Below, piece after piece: positions 34,424 to 43,761 of a DNA stretch of 64,000 bases. Position numbers and translations under genes: made by a program. Numbering within the stretch: the stretch's first letter is position 1; the number at the start of each line of letters is the position of its first letter. The DNA is taken from assembly GCF_900116875.1 (NCBI RefSeq), contig NZ_FPCC01000011.1:39916-103915 (forward strand), written 5' to 3'. The DNA is from Butyrivibrio sp. INlla21 (GTDB lineage: Bacteria > Bacillota > Clostridia > Lachnospirales > Lachnospiraceae). The notes beneath the pieces are model-generated. The model saw only the letters and a program-made list of their open reading frames with translations. It ran no database searches and had not been told where the DNA came from.

Positions 34424-34840
34424 TTAACTCTCTTCAAATTTTGAAATAAAATTCTCCAGCATCATTTTTTCAATATTTCCAGCTTTTTTTATCCTATCTT
34501 TTGCCATCTGAATAATATACGGATTTTGTTTAATAAATGAATGCCCTATTTCATTGTCATAAGAACGTAATGTATCAACACACATTTCAAACAGTTCTTC
34601 GTCTTGCACTTGCAATAATTTACAGATAACATTTAATTCTTTTTCAATTAATTGATTGTCTATGCAATATATTAGCTTCTTTTGCCATTCTTTATCTTTA
34701 GCTTGGATTTCTTTAGTAAGTAATTCCCAATCTTTATCCGTAAAATCATTCAAAATATCTTGTGCAAGTAAATAGCCATCATCATTCCATGCATCATCTG
34801 TCGTACTTTGACCTAACAATTCATCTAATTCCTCGTACAT
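34424..34840 (-). CDS. Probable immunity protein for the EndoU effector
   Basis: 138 residues, all-helical with repeated short helices, HEAT/ARM-like (for example LLTKEIQAKDKEWQKKLIY and CVDTLRSYDNEIGHSFI). It begins 17 bp after the stop of the EndoU-tipped effector, the usual place for the cognate immunity gene. Cytosolic, acidic N-terminus. The exact Pfam immunity family was not recognised. Confidence 0.75.
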   Translation of the reverse strand: MYEELDELLGQSTTDDAWNDDGYLLAQDILNDFTDKDWELLTKEIQAKDKEWQKKLIYCIDNQLIEKELNVICKLLQVQDEELFEMCVDTLRSYDNEIGHSFIKQNPYIIQMAKDRIKKAGNIEKMMLENFISKFEES

Positions 34841-34857
34841 ATCATCCCTTCTTTCTC

Positions 34858-37800
34858 TTAAAATCCGCTTGGATAAGGGGCGTTAACTTTTCCAGTTGGA
34901 TATCCGCTCGTAACATTATCTCCAATTTTAATCACTTCAACTTCAACACCATTTATAATTTGTCGATGAAGTGTAGCCCCATCTCTCATCCTTGTTGCTA
35001 ACACAGGTGAATCTCCCGTAACCCTGACTGCATCAATGATCTCAGAGTCAGTCCATGTATCCGGAAAAATCGTACTTCTTTTGATTTTTGAAATATTTCC
35101 ATCGGGAAAGGCTTTTATAAATTTAATACTTTTTGTCCCATCAGCATTCACTGATAATACTTCTACAGCAAAAGAAGGATTGTCATTACTTATCTTGGGT
35201 GAATGTCCCCCAATAACCTTGTTCTTAGCTGGATCAGCCCTCTGTCCTTCGAGTATTTTTTCTTCCATCTCTTTTGAGATAATAGTTGTATTTCCATTAC
35301 TCTGTACTTCCAGCAATCTTTCATTGGTAAAGTTTCCAACCCTTTGTCCCATAAGATCATACTGGGTTCCGCCTCCGGCGCCCCAGCCCTCTAAAGGATT
35401 AGCTTCACCAACTCTTAGATGAGTACCAGCTTCAAGCTCAACATCGCATATATATTTAGGAGTATTAGGTAATGCAAATTTCTCCTGTATCTGAAGAGGC
35501 GTCAATCCTTCAATGTCCTCGGCTCTCATTATCCAGCCGCCACGCATTCCTGAACCACCGGGCATATTGTCGTATACCCTTACAAAAGTTGTATCTTCTG
35601 CAAGTTCTATTTCTTCAACTAGTGTTCCCGGCTTATACGGAGGTTTATAATTAGGATCAACATTCTCTACAAACCATTGATTTGTATTTTCTGCTTCGTA
35701 TAAACGAACATCTCTATAACTATAAAGTGACTTTTCACTCTCAGATAATAATTTTACATTATTTACTAATTCTCCAGTCTCTTGGTTGAAATAGTTGGGA
35801 TTGTCGAAGATTTCTTTATTGTTCAGATACATTGCTTCACTCGGAGGATTTTCCCAATGTGATAACTTTTCTCCGTCCCTCAAATATCCTTTTATATCTT
35901 CAACGTATTGCTCGTACTCGGGTATTGTTTCATACTGGCTTTCGTATAATTTCTCATAGAAATCATCTGTGTCATCTAATATGTTATCTAAATCATCAAC
36001 CACTCTTAATGCATCATCAGCTTCGCCAGCCAATGAAGCCTCTTTTTCAAGAATAACAAACTCATCCTCAGCCATATTACCGAATAGTTTAGCTTGTCCT
36101 GCTTTTAAGGTAGAAGACAAAATGATATTAAATGCCTCTTGTTTGAACGCCTCTAACAATACATCTTTTAGCGGCATTCCATTAAGGTAATTATTGACAC
36201 CATTAGGAATGACATAAAGAATAGTAGGCATAACCTGTTCCATTGCTACCCCTGCCACAAAAGCCGCTGCATTTTCAGACAATCCCAGTGACATGAGTCC
36301 TTCTGTGGTCGCTGCAGTAGCTCCGGCTGCCTCAAGTGCAGTTCCACCTGCCCACATTAGCACAAGATCCATACCAAATTGTCCGGCTACATATCCTAAA
36401 GGACAGAACTCTTTAGCCTGTTCGTATTCTCGAGTTTCAAGAGAATGCTTATAATCTAAGTATTCTTCATATGTTTCACATTCCTGATACAGATCACTAC
36501 CTTTATCATCAATATTTTCCTTGACGCTACCAATAACCTTTTTTTCTAAAGCGTAATCAATATCATCAAAGTTCTTTTTGAGATTTGTTGCGCCATGATA
36601 TACCGCATCCAATGTATGTACCACTTTGCCTGCCATCGACTCATCATGAACATACGCTGTGTTTTTTGCCTCTTTGGATACCAGATACAAGACATCATCT
36701 TCGTCTCTTCTTTTAAAAGCCCGATACTCAAGATAATCATGATCAAAAAATATATTAACTGCCAACAACGGATTTTCTGAAAGCTGCTTTGATTCATATT
36801 CCTGTTGAATCCTTGAAGAAAACGTTGCAAGCATTTCATACTGATCCTGCGTCATGATCTGAACTGTACTATAACGTGTTATATAATTCTTGACTATCTC
36901 TAGTTCCTCTTCTGTCAAGTAATTTTCTAACGGAACTTGTGTTACTCCCACATCGGAATCATTTATTGTGTGTGCTTCAATTTTTCTATGTATTGCACTT
37001 GCCTTAGCATTAAACCCTGATGACTCACCATAATAGTAATAGGCTTCTGCCCTATATTCTGCATCAACACTAGCCAGCATACTAAAGCTAACCTCTTCAT
37101 TGACTGATGCACATATCCTACCAAAATGTCCACGCTGTTCATCACTCATGTCTTTCCAGTACGGATTAAACATGTCGGGATTCTTAATCTGCAACATTGC
37201 AAGATATGCCTGCTGATGTTTCTCGTCAGCAAGCCATGCTTCTCTGGCTTCTGTAGGAATAGATGTCTTTCCATCTATAAGCAATTCAGCCATTCTCAGC
37301 GCTGAGGCAAAATCAGGATCATAACCCTCGCTATTTTCATTTCCATAGTAATTATATACAAGATCTGTTCCTACATCTGTAAGCAGGTCCTTACATATAG
37401 GCCAGTACCCAGTAACCGACCTTGCACTTCCTTCCTGGAAATATGCATATAATCGAGTAATCTCCTGTCCGCAAGCAAGGTTATTGGGATCATATGGGCT
37501 GTAGGCCTTATTTTTTACTAGTTCCACATATTTTTGAATCTGTTCTTTTCCGGAATCTGAAAGCTTGGTTGCATCAACAGAAAACGCACTGCCGTAATAT
37601 CCATTTGACGATATCATCTCGTCAATACATTCCATGTCCTCATGATTCTCAGATTCGACAAGAAAAAGCGCAAGCCTAGCATGAGTCATACCAAGCGCTT
37701 CTCCCTGATGGCTATATTTACCTGGGTGCATCTCCGCATTTTTATCTATATAGTTTAAGCACCTTCTATAGTCAGTATAAAACTGTGCATAGTCTTCAGA

Positions 37801-39027
37801 TAACTTTGCGTTTATCTTATCAAAAGAATCTTTATTATTCTCATAAAAGATCTTTGCATTATCAGCCCCTACGCTAACCGGAGTAACAGCTACAGTCATG
37901 GTTGTTGCTGCTCTATCATGATCAAAAGTTATCGTTATATCCGCTCCGCTAAATCTATCACCGTAAGTAGCTTCATAGTTCCAAGCGTCTTCAAGGTCAA
38001 CCTCTTCAGCCAGAGCTTTCAAATCAATTCTTACCACGGACGCTTTGTTTAATAGTTCCCATTCGTAGCTGTCCTTGTCGCACATTTCCATGAGCTCTGT
38101 TCCACCATCAGAGAATCTTTTGATTCTTTTTGCTTCAGTTTTAGGACTCCCATCCGGATAATACTCGGCCTGAACATTTTCAACTACAAAGCATGCGTTG
38201 ATTATTCTGTTTGTATGGTTCTTATATTCCTGTGCGTACTTACTTGTCTCATTTCCATAGTATTCTTCCCAATGGCCGGCATTATATGACAAAAGATGCT
38301 TTATCGCCCACTTTTCATCATCTGAGAGATTCTCCCAGTCTTCCATCTTATCTTCATAGACGTATCTGTCGGCAGCATCGCTATATACAGTAAATTCTCT
38401 TAAAATAGTGTCTTTGGTAGCGTCTCCGGTAAAAAGGAAATCATCCTCTTCTCCAAACTCTGTTTTCCAGAGCCAGTCGCATAGATGCTGAGGGTCTGCT
38501 ATGTTATACGGAAGATCAAACGGGGTTCCGAGATATGTGATGTTTAATTCCGCATGGTCTTTCATGCTAGTACTAAGAGCTTGAAGCTTTTGATAAAAAG
38601 GTCTGTCAATATGCGCTGCTACATCTTCTTGGACTGTTGATGTAAAATCAACGAGGTTAGTTCTCCTTTCCTCCATATCCGTTACATCAGCCGTTGAATA
38701 TGCCTTGTCTATATGTCCAAGATCAAGAAAGTCTATACCTGAGCTATCTATGGCGTCATTTGCTTCGTCCACGATCTCCAAGATCCTATTGTAATAATCG
38801 TCAAGTCTCTGCATCCAATAGGAGTCATAGGCTTCGTTTCTTGTTGTCCACTCGTCTCTATGCGATTTAAAGGTCTGCGATTCACATTCAATGGCAGCTG
38901 TGCTGGTACTACTTGTATATCCACCACTCTGATATCCACTTCCATTATATCCACCGGGGTGATATCCAGTTGCATATCCGTTTCTTGAATGTCCTCCGCC
39001 TACATCTGTTCCTTCAACATTCCCCAT
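34858..39027 (-). CDS. Giant T7SS effector with C-terminal EndoU RNase tip
   Basis: 1389 residues. Same architecture as the effector at 19405-23592: identical-type Gly/Tyr-rich start, helical delivery region, hydrophobic pretoxin segment (FGMDLVLMWAGGTALEAAG). The C-terminal about 130 residues match bacterial EndoU nuclease: VIGGHSP with the first catalytic His (about 1275), then KIKRSTIFPDTWTDSEIIDA, the K-x-STFFP-x-xW signature. EndoU toxins cut RNA, often tRNA. Before it (about 1150-1255) is a second toxin-like module with GGWIMR, KFALP and GAGGGTQYDL, which loosely recalls TNT-type NAD glycohydrolases. The next gene is the likely immunity protein. Confidence 0.87.
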   Translation of the reverse strand: MGNVEGTDVGGGHSRNGYATGYHPGGYNGSGYQSGGYTSSTSTAAIECESQTFKSHRDEWTTRNEAYDSYWMQRLDDYYNRILEIVDEANDAIDSSGIDFLDLGHIDKAYSTADVTDMEERRTNLVDFTSTVQEDVAAHIDRPFYQKLQALSTSMKDHAELNITYLGTPFDLPYNIADPQHLCDWLWKTEFGEEDDFLFTGDATKDTILREFTVYSDAADRYVYEDKMEDWENLSDDEKWAIKHLLSYNAGHWEEYYGNETSKYAQEYKNHTNRIINACFVVENVQAEYYPDGSPKTEAKRIKRFSDGGTELMEMCDKDSYEWELLNKASVVRIDLKALAEEVDLEDAWNYEATYGDRFSGADITITFDHDRAATTMTVAVTPVSVGADNAKIFYENNKDSFDKINAKLSEDYAQFYTDYRRCLNYIDKNAEMHPGKYSHQGEALGMTHARLALFLVESENHEDMECIDEMISSNGYYGSAFSVDATKLSDSGKEQIQKYVELVKNKAYSPYDPNNLACGQEITRLYAYFQEGSARSVTGYWPICKDLLTDVGTDLVYNYYGNENSEGYDPDFASALRMAELLIDGKTSIPTEAREAWLADEKHQQAYLAMLQIKNPDMFNPYWKDMSDEQRGHFGRICASVNEEVSFSMLASVDAEYRAEAYYYYGESSGFNAKASAIHRKIEAHTINDSDVGVTQVPLENYLTEEELEIVKNYITRYSTVQIMTQDQYEMLATFSSRIQQEYESKQLSENPLLAVNIFFDHDYLEYRAFKRRDEDDVLYLVSKEAKNTAYVHDESMAGKVVHTLDAVYHGATNLKKNFDDIDYALEKKVIGSVKENIDDKGSDLYQECETYEEYLDYKHSLETREYEQAKEFCPLGYVAGQFGMDLVLMWAGGTALEAAGATAATTEGLMSLGLSENAAAFVAGVAMEQVMPTILYVIPNGVNNYLNGMPLKDVLLEAFKQEAFNIILSSTLKAGQAKLFGNMAEDEFVILEKEASLAGEADDALRVVDDLDNILDDTDDFYEKLYESQYETIPEYEQYVEDIKGYLRDGEKLSHWENPPSEAMYLNNKEIFDNPNYFNQETGELVNNVKLLSESEKSLYSYRDVRLYEAENTNQWFVENVDPNYKPPYKPGTLVEEIELAEDTTFVRVYDNMPGGSGMRGGWIMRAEDIEGLTPLQIQEKFALPNTPKYICDVELEAGTHLRVGEANPLEGWGAGGGTQYDLMGQRVGNFTNERLLEVQSNGNTTIISKEMEEKILEGQRADPAKNKVIGGHSPKISNDNPSFAVEVLSVNADGTKSIKFIKAFPDGNISKIKRSTIFPDTWTDSEIIDAVRVTGDSPVLATRMRDGATLHRQIINGVEVEVIKIGDNVTSGYPTGKVNAPYPSGF
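38306..39027. repeat. 722-bp 5' block shared with the first giant effector (copy B)
   Basis: Partner of 22871-23592, same length without gaps, beginning at the ATG. It encodes the shared N-terminal delivery region. The two copies are 15.4 kb apart in direct orientation, so recombination between them could delete the whole core T7SS operon or swap effector bodies. Confidence 0.88.
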
Positions 39028-39127
39028 TTATTTTATTCCTTCTGCTTTCCTTTTTGATGTTATAATTAGTTCTTCGTCTCGGCTTTTTGGGGCCTTATAC
39101 TACTAAAACATCTCGCATCCTGTTTGT

Positions 39128-39149
39128 GTTGCACGTTTGCAACTTTTTT
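39128..39149 (+). terminator. Terminator-like hairpin facing the plus strand
   Basis: GTTGCA-CGTT-TGCAAC followed by TTTTTT, in plus-strand orientation, in the 136-bp gap between the surface-protein gene and the second effector. No plus-strand gene precedes it; it could stop antisense transcription, or be chance. The rest of the gap holds an AAGGA ribosome site for the effector but no convincing promoter. Confidence 0.35.
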
Positions 39150-39163
39150 GTACTTTTGTACTA

Positions 39164-42100
39164 TTATCTAATCTTCCTTCTGTAAAGCAATACGCTTGCT
39201 CCGGCAACTGATGCTACGGACGCACCCGCAAGGATGATGAACAAGATTGTTCGCATTGTGTCAGCTACAGGCTTGTGTGTCTTACCTCCAAGTCCGTTGC
39301 CTCCTCCAATGCCTTTAACATCGATAGGCTTTGTTGATACCAAAACTCCCGAAATAACTTTTACTTCTTTATTTCCGGCAAAGTCTTCTGCGATCATTGT
39401 AATTGTTCTTGTTTCTTCCGACTCATCGAGTGTGAAGCTCATGTCCTCGCCGCTGTCGATTGCGAGCTGATCGTAGTTTCCGACTACTTTTCCGTCTACG
39501 TATACCAAAAGGCTTTCAACACCCATGTTGTCATTAACGTCAACATTAAAGCTGTGTGATGTCTCTTCGTATATACCATTTTCTTCGATACCTGCTGCTA
39601 CTACGCTGGGTGAAGTCATATCTACAGCGAAAGTAACATCCGCATCTCTTGACTTGTTGTCCTGCTTATTGGAAGCTCTGTCCTGAGTACTGATTGATAT
39701 TGAGTAAACACCGTCTCTTTCAAAGTTGCTTCTTTTTATTGTGTATGTGAATGTCTTCCAGGATTCGTCGTCACCCTGCTTGCTTACTGTGTAATTCTTG
39801 CCTTCCTTGAGACTTATAACATCACTGTTATCTCTTGAAACTGATACATTTTTAGCCGTAAGATCGTCGATATTAATCTCTGTGATCTTGACATCCACAG
39901 GCTCTTTTACGTAAAACATCTCATTGAGCGCTCTTGTTCCTTCGTCAACAACAAAGACTGAACCGTGTCTGTTTACAGAGAATACAAGTTCTTCTTCTGC
40001 TGCGTTTCCGGCCTTGTCATACACATACGCTTTAAGAGTGTACATGTCATCCATTGACTTATCATGAGCAAAATCGCTGTAGTTAACGATGAATCCGTCT
40101 TCGGTCGGTGTGATGCTGTTGCCGACACTTATTACACCGTTATTTGCTCCGGTAAGAACGACGTTTGATTTCTCAAGGTCAATGTACTTATCGCCGTACT
40201 TTACGCTGGGAGCAACTTCTGCGTTGTTTGCAGATTTATTCTCTACGCCTGAGAAGGTAACCTCAGGTACGGTCTTATCAATAATAAATACATCTGAAAT
40301 GTAATTCTCTGCTTTATTACCCGCAAGGTCGGTACAGTTGATCACGTAACCGTAAGTTCCGTCCTCATCAAAGGTGATACTTGCTATGTTCTGGTCATCC
40401 GATGAGCTGAATCCGCCGGTTGCAGGAAGTGTTCCGCCCTCGCTAAGAGGCTGCGTCGTGATCTCAACGAGCTTGTCGTCAAAAGACATCTCTTTTATAT
40501 TTACAGATGCTATTCTTGTATCTTTATAGAAGTTGCCGTTCGCAGCTTCTGCGCCGTTATAATTTACCTGTATCTGAGGCGCTGTCTTATCGATAACAAA
40601 TTCAGGTTCTGATTTTTCTTCTGACTTGTTATGCGCTTTATCCTCACTCTGGCAAGAAAGCTCGTACTGTCCGTCCTTTTCAAAGGTTACCGTACATGTA
40701 TATGTGAACGGTCCGGACTGAGTCCATCCGCCGATCTCGGCTGTTCCGTATTTCTCCTCTACCTTAAGACCCGCAAGCTCCTCTGAGAATGTGAAGTCGG
40801 TAACGGTTACCGTTGCTGTTCTGGTTTCGTTGTAGTACTTCTCGTTCATGGGATCATTCTTGTCAAAAGAGATCTCTACTTCAGGAGTGGTTGCATCAAT
40901 TGTAAATTTTGCTCCCGTTTTCTCGGAATGATTTCCTGACATATCGTAAGCTTCTACATAAACGTTGTATATGCCATCACCGTCCGTAGTAAATGAGAGT
41001 GTATGCTCCTCATCACCAAGATCACCGCTGAAATCATTCATTATTCCCATGTCTGACTCTGCGCCATATTGATCAACTTTCTTCACTTTAACAACTGACT
41101 TTTCCTCATCAAGCCACTTGTCATTAATCTTAACCGTCACTCCGACATTAGAATTGTAGAAATTCTCTCCGCCCTCAGAAGGCTCTGACTTGTCATAAGA
41201 AATGTCTATTTCAGGAGCAGTGTTGTCGAGAATTAAGTATTTAAAGAAAGCGGTTGTTTCATGGTTGGTTGGATAAGTCGTATCCCTGGCATATGTTTTT
41301 ACGATGTACTCGCCGTCTTCACTTGTATTAAATTCATAGGTTACCTTATAATCCTGTTCCTCTTCTTGTATTAGTTTAGGTGTAAGATAGGTATACCCAT
41401 CCTCTATCTCATTTTTCTCAGGTACAAACTTGATAGACTCTTTATCGAGCTGTCTATCTCTAATGGTTACTGTTCCGGAAATCTCACCTGAATAGAATTT
41501 AAAATCTCCGGCTTCTCTCTTTTTCCCGCTTGACGAATAGACAATCTGTGGTGCGCCCTTGTCAACGGTAGCCATGCCTTCTACTTGTTGTGAATCATTT
41601 GCAGTGTTTCCTGCTGCATCAGAAATGCTATCGACAGTAATCTCATATTCTACCTCTTGTCCTTCTTCTGCTGTTAAAGTCTGACTGAATACAATAAATT
41701 CTTCATCACTATTTCTTCTATCTCTCTCATGAATATCTTTTTCAAAAACCTGAGGACTATCATTCTCTGATGTTTTCACAGTATAAACAATCTTGTAGAA
41801 TCCACTTACATCCTTTCCTTCTGCTTCTCCGTCGCACTTTGCAGGAACTTTGATGAGCATATCCACATCCTCGTTATAGCTGTGGTGGCCATGCTTGTTA
41901 CTGCCGTCTTGAACTCTATCATCCACCTCAATCTTAATCTCTGCCGAAGGAGCCGTGTTATCAATCCATGCTGTCTTAGAATCAATCTCTATGGGGTCTG
42001 TATCTCCGTAAAACAGAACACTTACCTTATATTCTGTTTTACCTTCTTTATTAGTTGGAACCGGGATGTTTTGATCTATCTCAAACTTAGTGTTTTTTAA

Positions 42101-43468
42101 TTCAGACTGCGCTGCTGTATTTCCATCAATACCTGTAACTATAACCGATTGAATCTTTCTTGAAGTGCTTCCGGCAACATTAATCATTAACTGACCATCA
42201 ATTACTTCTGAATGCCATTCCTCATCCTTTGATTCACCCTTTCCTGTTTGAAGAGATACATCCAGATCATCCATTTCATCTGCTTCGTAATAGCATAATG
42301 CTTTCGGAGAAAATTCTGAAAACTCTGCAGTATTACCCGCACGGTCTTCCGCAATGACCTTTTTTATCTTGTAGTTTCCGTGATGATTGGGATTCCAAGT
42401 ATAGGTATCTTCTGTACCGAGGCTCATCTCAAACAACTCTTCTTCGTCGTCATAATCTGCCACAACATATACAGAATCTATGCCTTTATCATCAGTAGCC
42501 TTTGCTGTTACGCTAAGATTTGAACTGCTGGTTGAAAACGCAGTAAGGCCTGTTTCATCGCAAGTGTAAGTAGGGGTTCCTTCTGCTACAGTAACACTTT
42601 CAATTACCGGATCAACTTCATCTATCTTTTTAACTGTTATATTAAGTGTATAGTTGTTCTCGCCTTTCTTCAGATCTTCGAAGTGGCACACTATTTTTTC
42701 ATATTCCGAACTCGGATTATGTTCTACTTCTTTTGCTCCGTCGCATGATACTGAAGAGACTTCATAGTCATCGTCTATATCATAATAGAAGGAAACTCGA
42801 GCAGTAACTTTATCATCTTCTTTTTCTACATGAGAAGTAGTGTATGACCCTCCTCCGGGATAATATCTTTCATTATCCTTAGGCTCATACCTTCCCTCAA
42901 ATAGTTCAAATTTTGATTCATTATTATTGGGATCTGTGATCTCAAAAGAAATGATGACTTCTTCAGGCTCGTTCATGCCAACGTTATCGTTTGAATTCAT
43001 ATTCTTAGCCTGAATATTTTTAGGGAGCAAAATAGAAGGATCTATAGGATTTCCGTTCTCATCAAGAAGAACACCTTCGCCTTCTTCAGCGCCCTCGGGC
43101 TTCTCGCCGTCAGCAAGCTGCGCATCGGGATTTTCCTCGTTTGCAGGGTTGCCTTCTGCGGGCAGAGTTTCTTCGTTCTGAACGGGATTATCAGACTTAT
43201 TGTCAGAATTCACTTCTTTATTATTATCAGGATTATTTACATCGTCGCTGCTCTGATCGTCAGCGCCGTCTTCCTTGTCCGAATCATCATTCTGATCGTT
43301 ATCTTCTGTGGGCTCCTGCGTGGGCTCTTCATCTACAATTGCGGGCTCCTCGCCGGGTTCACCTGCGCTTACTTGCAGAGAATCAAAATTAGCGATCAAT
43401 AATGATAAACTTAAGATGATAGGAAGTAGTCTCTTAAGAGCAAGAGACCAAAGGCTAGTCTTTTTCAT
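39164..43468 (-). CDS. Large Ig-repeat surface protein with C-terminal membrane anchor
   Basis: 1434 residues from the ATG at 43468, which has GGAGGAG six bases upstream; a TTG 18 bp further out lies over this site and was rejected. Signal peptide ending near SLQVSAGE, then a long Asp/Glu/Asn/Pro-rich linker to about 150, then a series of bacterial Ig-like beta repeats marked by D-x-T-x-P-x-I/V at their joints (DNTAPEIDIS, DATTPEVEIS, DKTAPQIQVN, DKTVPEVTFS) and by AGN-type ends. The C-terminus is a single membrane helix with a basic tail YRRKIR; no LPXTG sortase motif was seen. Probably an adhesin or surface fibre. A strong promoter precedes it. Whether it belongs to the T7SS locus is open. 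Confidence 0.85.
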   Translation of the reverse strand: MKKTSLWSLALKRLLPIILSLSLLIANFDSLQVSAGEPGEEPAIVDEEPTQEPTEDNDQNDDSDKEDGADDQSSDDVNNPDNNKEVNSDNKSDNPVQNEETLPAEGNPANEENPDAQLADGEKPEGAEEGEGVLLDENGNPIDPSILLPKNIQAKNMNSNDNVGMNEPEEVIISFEITDPNNNESKFELFEGRYEPKDNERYYPGGGSYTTSHVEKEDDKVTARVSFYYDIDDDYEVSSVSCDGAKEVEHNPSSEYEKIVCHFEDLKKGENNYTLNITVKKIDEVDPVIESVTVAEGTPTYTCDETGLTAFSTSSSNLSVTAKATDDKGIDSVYVVADYDDEEELFEMSLGTEDTYTWNPNHHGNYKIKKVIAEDRAGNTAEFSEFSPKALCYYEADEMDDLDVSLQTGKGESKDEEWHSEVIDGQLMINVAGSTSRKIQSVIVTGIDGNTAAQSELKNTKFEIDQNIPVPTNKEGKTEYKVSVLFYGDTDPIEIDSKTAWIDNTAPSAEIKIEVDDRVQDGSNKHGHHSYNEDVDMLIKVPAKCDGEAEGKDVSGFYKIVYTVKTSENDSPQVFEKDIHERDRRNSDEEFIVFSQTLTAEEGQEVEYEITVDSISDAAGNTANDSQQVEGMATVDKGAPQIVYSSSGKKREAGDFKFYSGEISGTVTIRDRQLDKESIKFVPEKNEIEDGYTYLTPKLIQEEEQDYKVTYEFNTSEDGEYIVKTYARDTTYPTNHETTAFFKYLILDNTAPEIDISYDKSEPSEGGENFYNSNVGVTVKINDKWLDEEKSVVKVKKVDQYGAESDMGIMNDFSGDLGDEEHTLSFTTDGDGIYNVYVEAYDMSGNHSEKTGAKFTIDATTPEVEISFDKNDPMNEKYYNETRTATVTVTDFTFSEELAGLKVEEKYGTAEIGGWTQSGPFTYTCTVTFEKDGQYELSCQSEDKAHNKSEEKSEPEFVIDKTAPQIQVNYNGAEAANGNFYKDTRIASVNIKEMSFDDKLVEITTQPLSEGGTLPATGGFSSSDDQNIASITFDEDGTYGYVINCTDLAGNKAENYISDVFIIDKTVPEVTFSGVENKSANNAEVAPSVKYGDKYIDLEKSNVVLTGANNGVISVGNSITPTEDGFIVNYSDFAHDKSMDDMYTLKAYVYDKAGNAAEEELVFSVNRHGSVFVVDEGTRALNEMFYVKEPVDVKITEINIDDLTAKNVSVSRDNSDVISLKEGKNYTVSKQGDDESWKTFTYTIKRSNFERDGVYSISISTQDRASNKQDNKSRDADVTFAVDMTSPSVVAAGIEENGIYEETSHSFNVDVNDNMGVESLLVYVDGKVVGNYDQLAIDSGEDMSFTLDESEETRTITMIAEDFAGNKEVKVISGVLVSTKPIDVKGIGGGNGLGGKTHKPVADTMRTILFIILAGASVASVAGASVLLYRRKIR

Positions 43469-43524
43469 GCACTTCTCCTCCAACAAATACTATTCGAAAA
43501 ACTATTACATAACTATTTTTAAAC

Positions 43525-43556
43525 TACCGACTCGTTCCCCTCAAAACTTATCGGTA
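43525..43556 (-). promoter_or_regulatory. Stem-loop at the extreme 5' end of the surface-protein mRNA
   Basis: TACCGA and TCGGTA pair across a 20-nt loop containing GAGGGG. It begins about one base after the expected transcription start from the promoter at 43564-43592, so the mRNA would start with a stem, a form known to protect transcripts. The GAGGGG loop could also pair with ribosomes or a small RNA. No known riboswitch class was recognised. Confidence 0.5.
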
Positions 43557-43563
43557 ATTCACA

Positions 43564-43592
43564 TTATAGACACACTTAACAAATATTGCAAT
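43564..43592 (-). promoter_or_regulatory. Strong sigma-A promoter of the surface-protein gene
   Basis: On the minus strand TTGCAA, 17 bp, TATAAT, giving a leader of about 90 nt before the ATG at 43468. The 293-bp gap 43469-43761 holds this promoter, the 5' stem-loop, an 8-bp palindrome GACCGGTC at about 43635 and the ftsH terminator; no gene is seen. Confidence 0.8.
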
Positions 43593-43698
43593 AGTTTTTA
43601 ACAATTTTATTAAAGATTATCAAATATTTTTTTGACCGGTCGTCAGATTGTTAATTTTAGGATTCTTTGGGTCGCGCAAGAAGGTGCATGGTTATGGC

Positions 43699-43737
43699 AA
43701 AAAATAAAGGCTATAGCTGTGAAGTTCAGCTATAACC
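43699..43737 (-). terminator. Intrinsic terminator of ftsH
   Basis: GGTTATAGCTG, a 7-nt loop and CAGCTATAGCC (11-bp stem with one G-T pair) followed by TTTATTTTTT on the minus strand, 24 bp past the ftsH stop. A classical rho-independent terminator. Confidence 0.85.
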
Positions 43738-43761
43738 TTGCCTTTTATTACGGTGTCATTA

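Noticed and set aside
19405..39027. LXG-domain effectors
   Set aside because: The N-terminal blocks are Gly/Tyr-rich and helical, but the L-x-G pattern and length of the LXG domain were not found; delivery by T7SS is inferred from context.
39128..39149. Terminator for the surface-protein gene
   Set aside because: The T-run is on the plus strand side, the wrong orientation for the minus-strand gene; listed only as a plus-facing hairpin.
43540..43575. Sigma-28-like box ACCGATAA near the surface-protein promoter
   Set aside because: No TAAA lies at the required 15-bp distance; the vegetative TTGCAA-N17-TATAAT fits better and the bases belong to a stem-loop.
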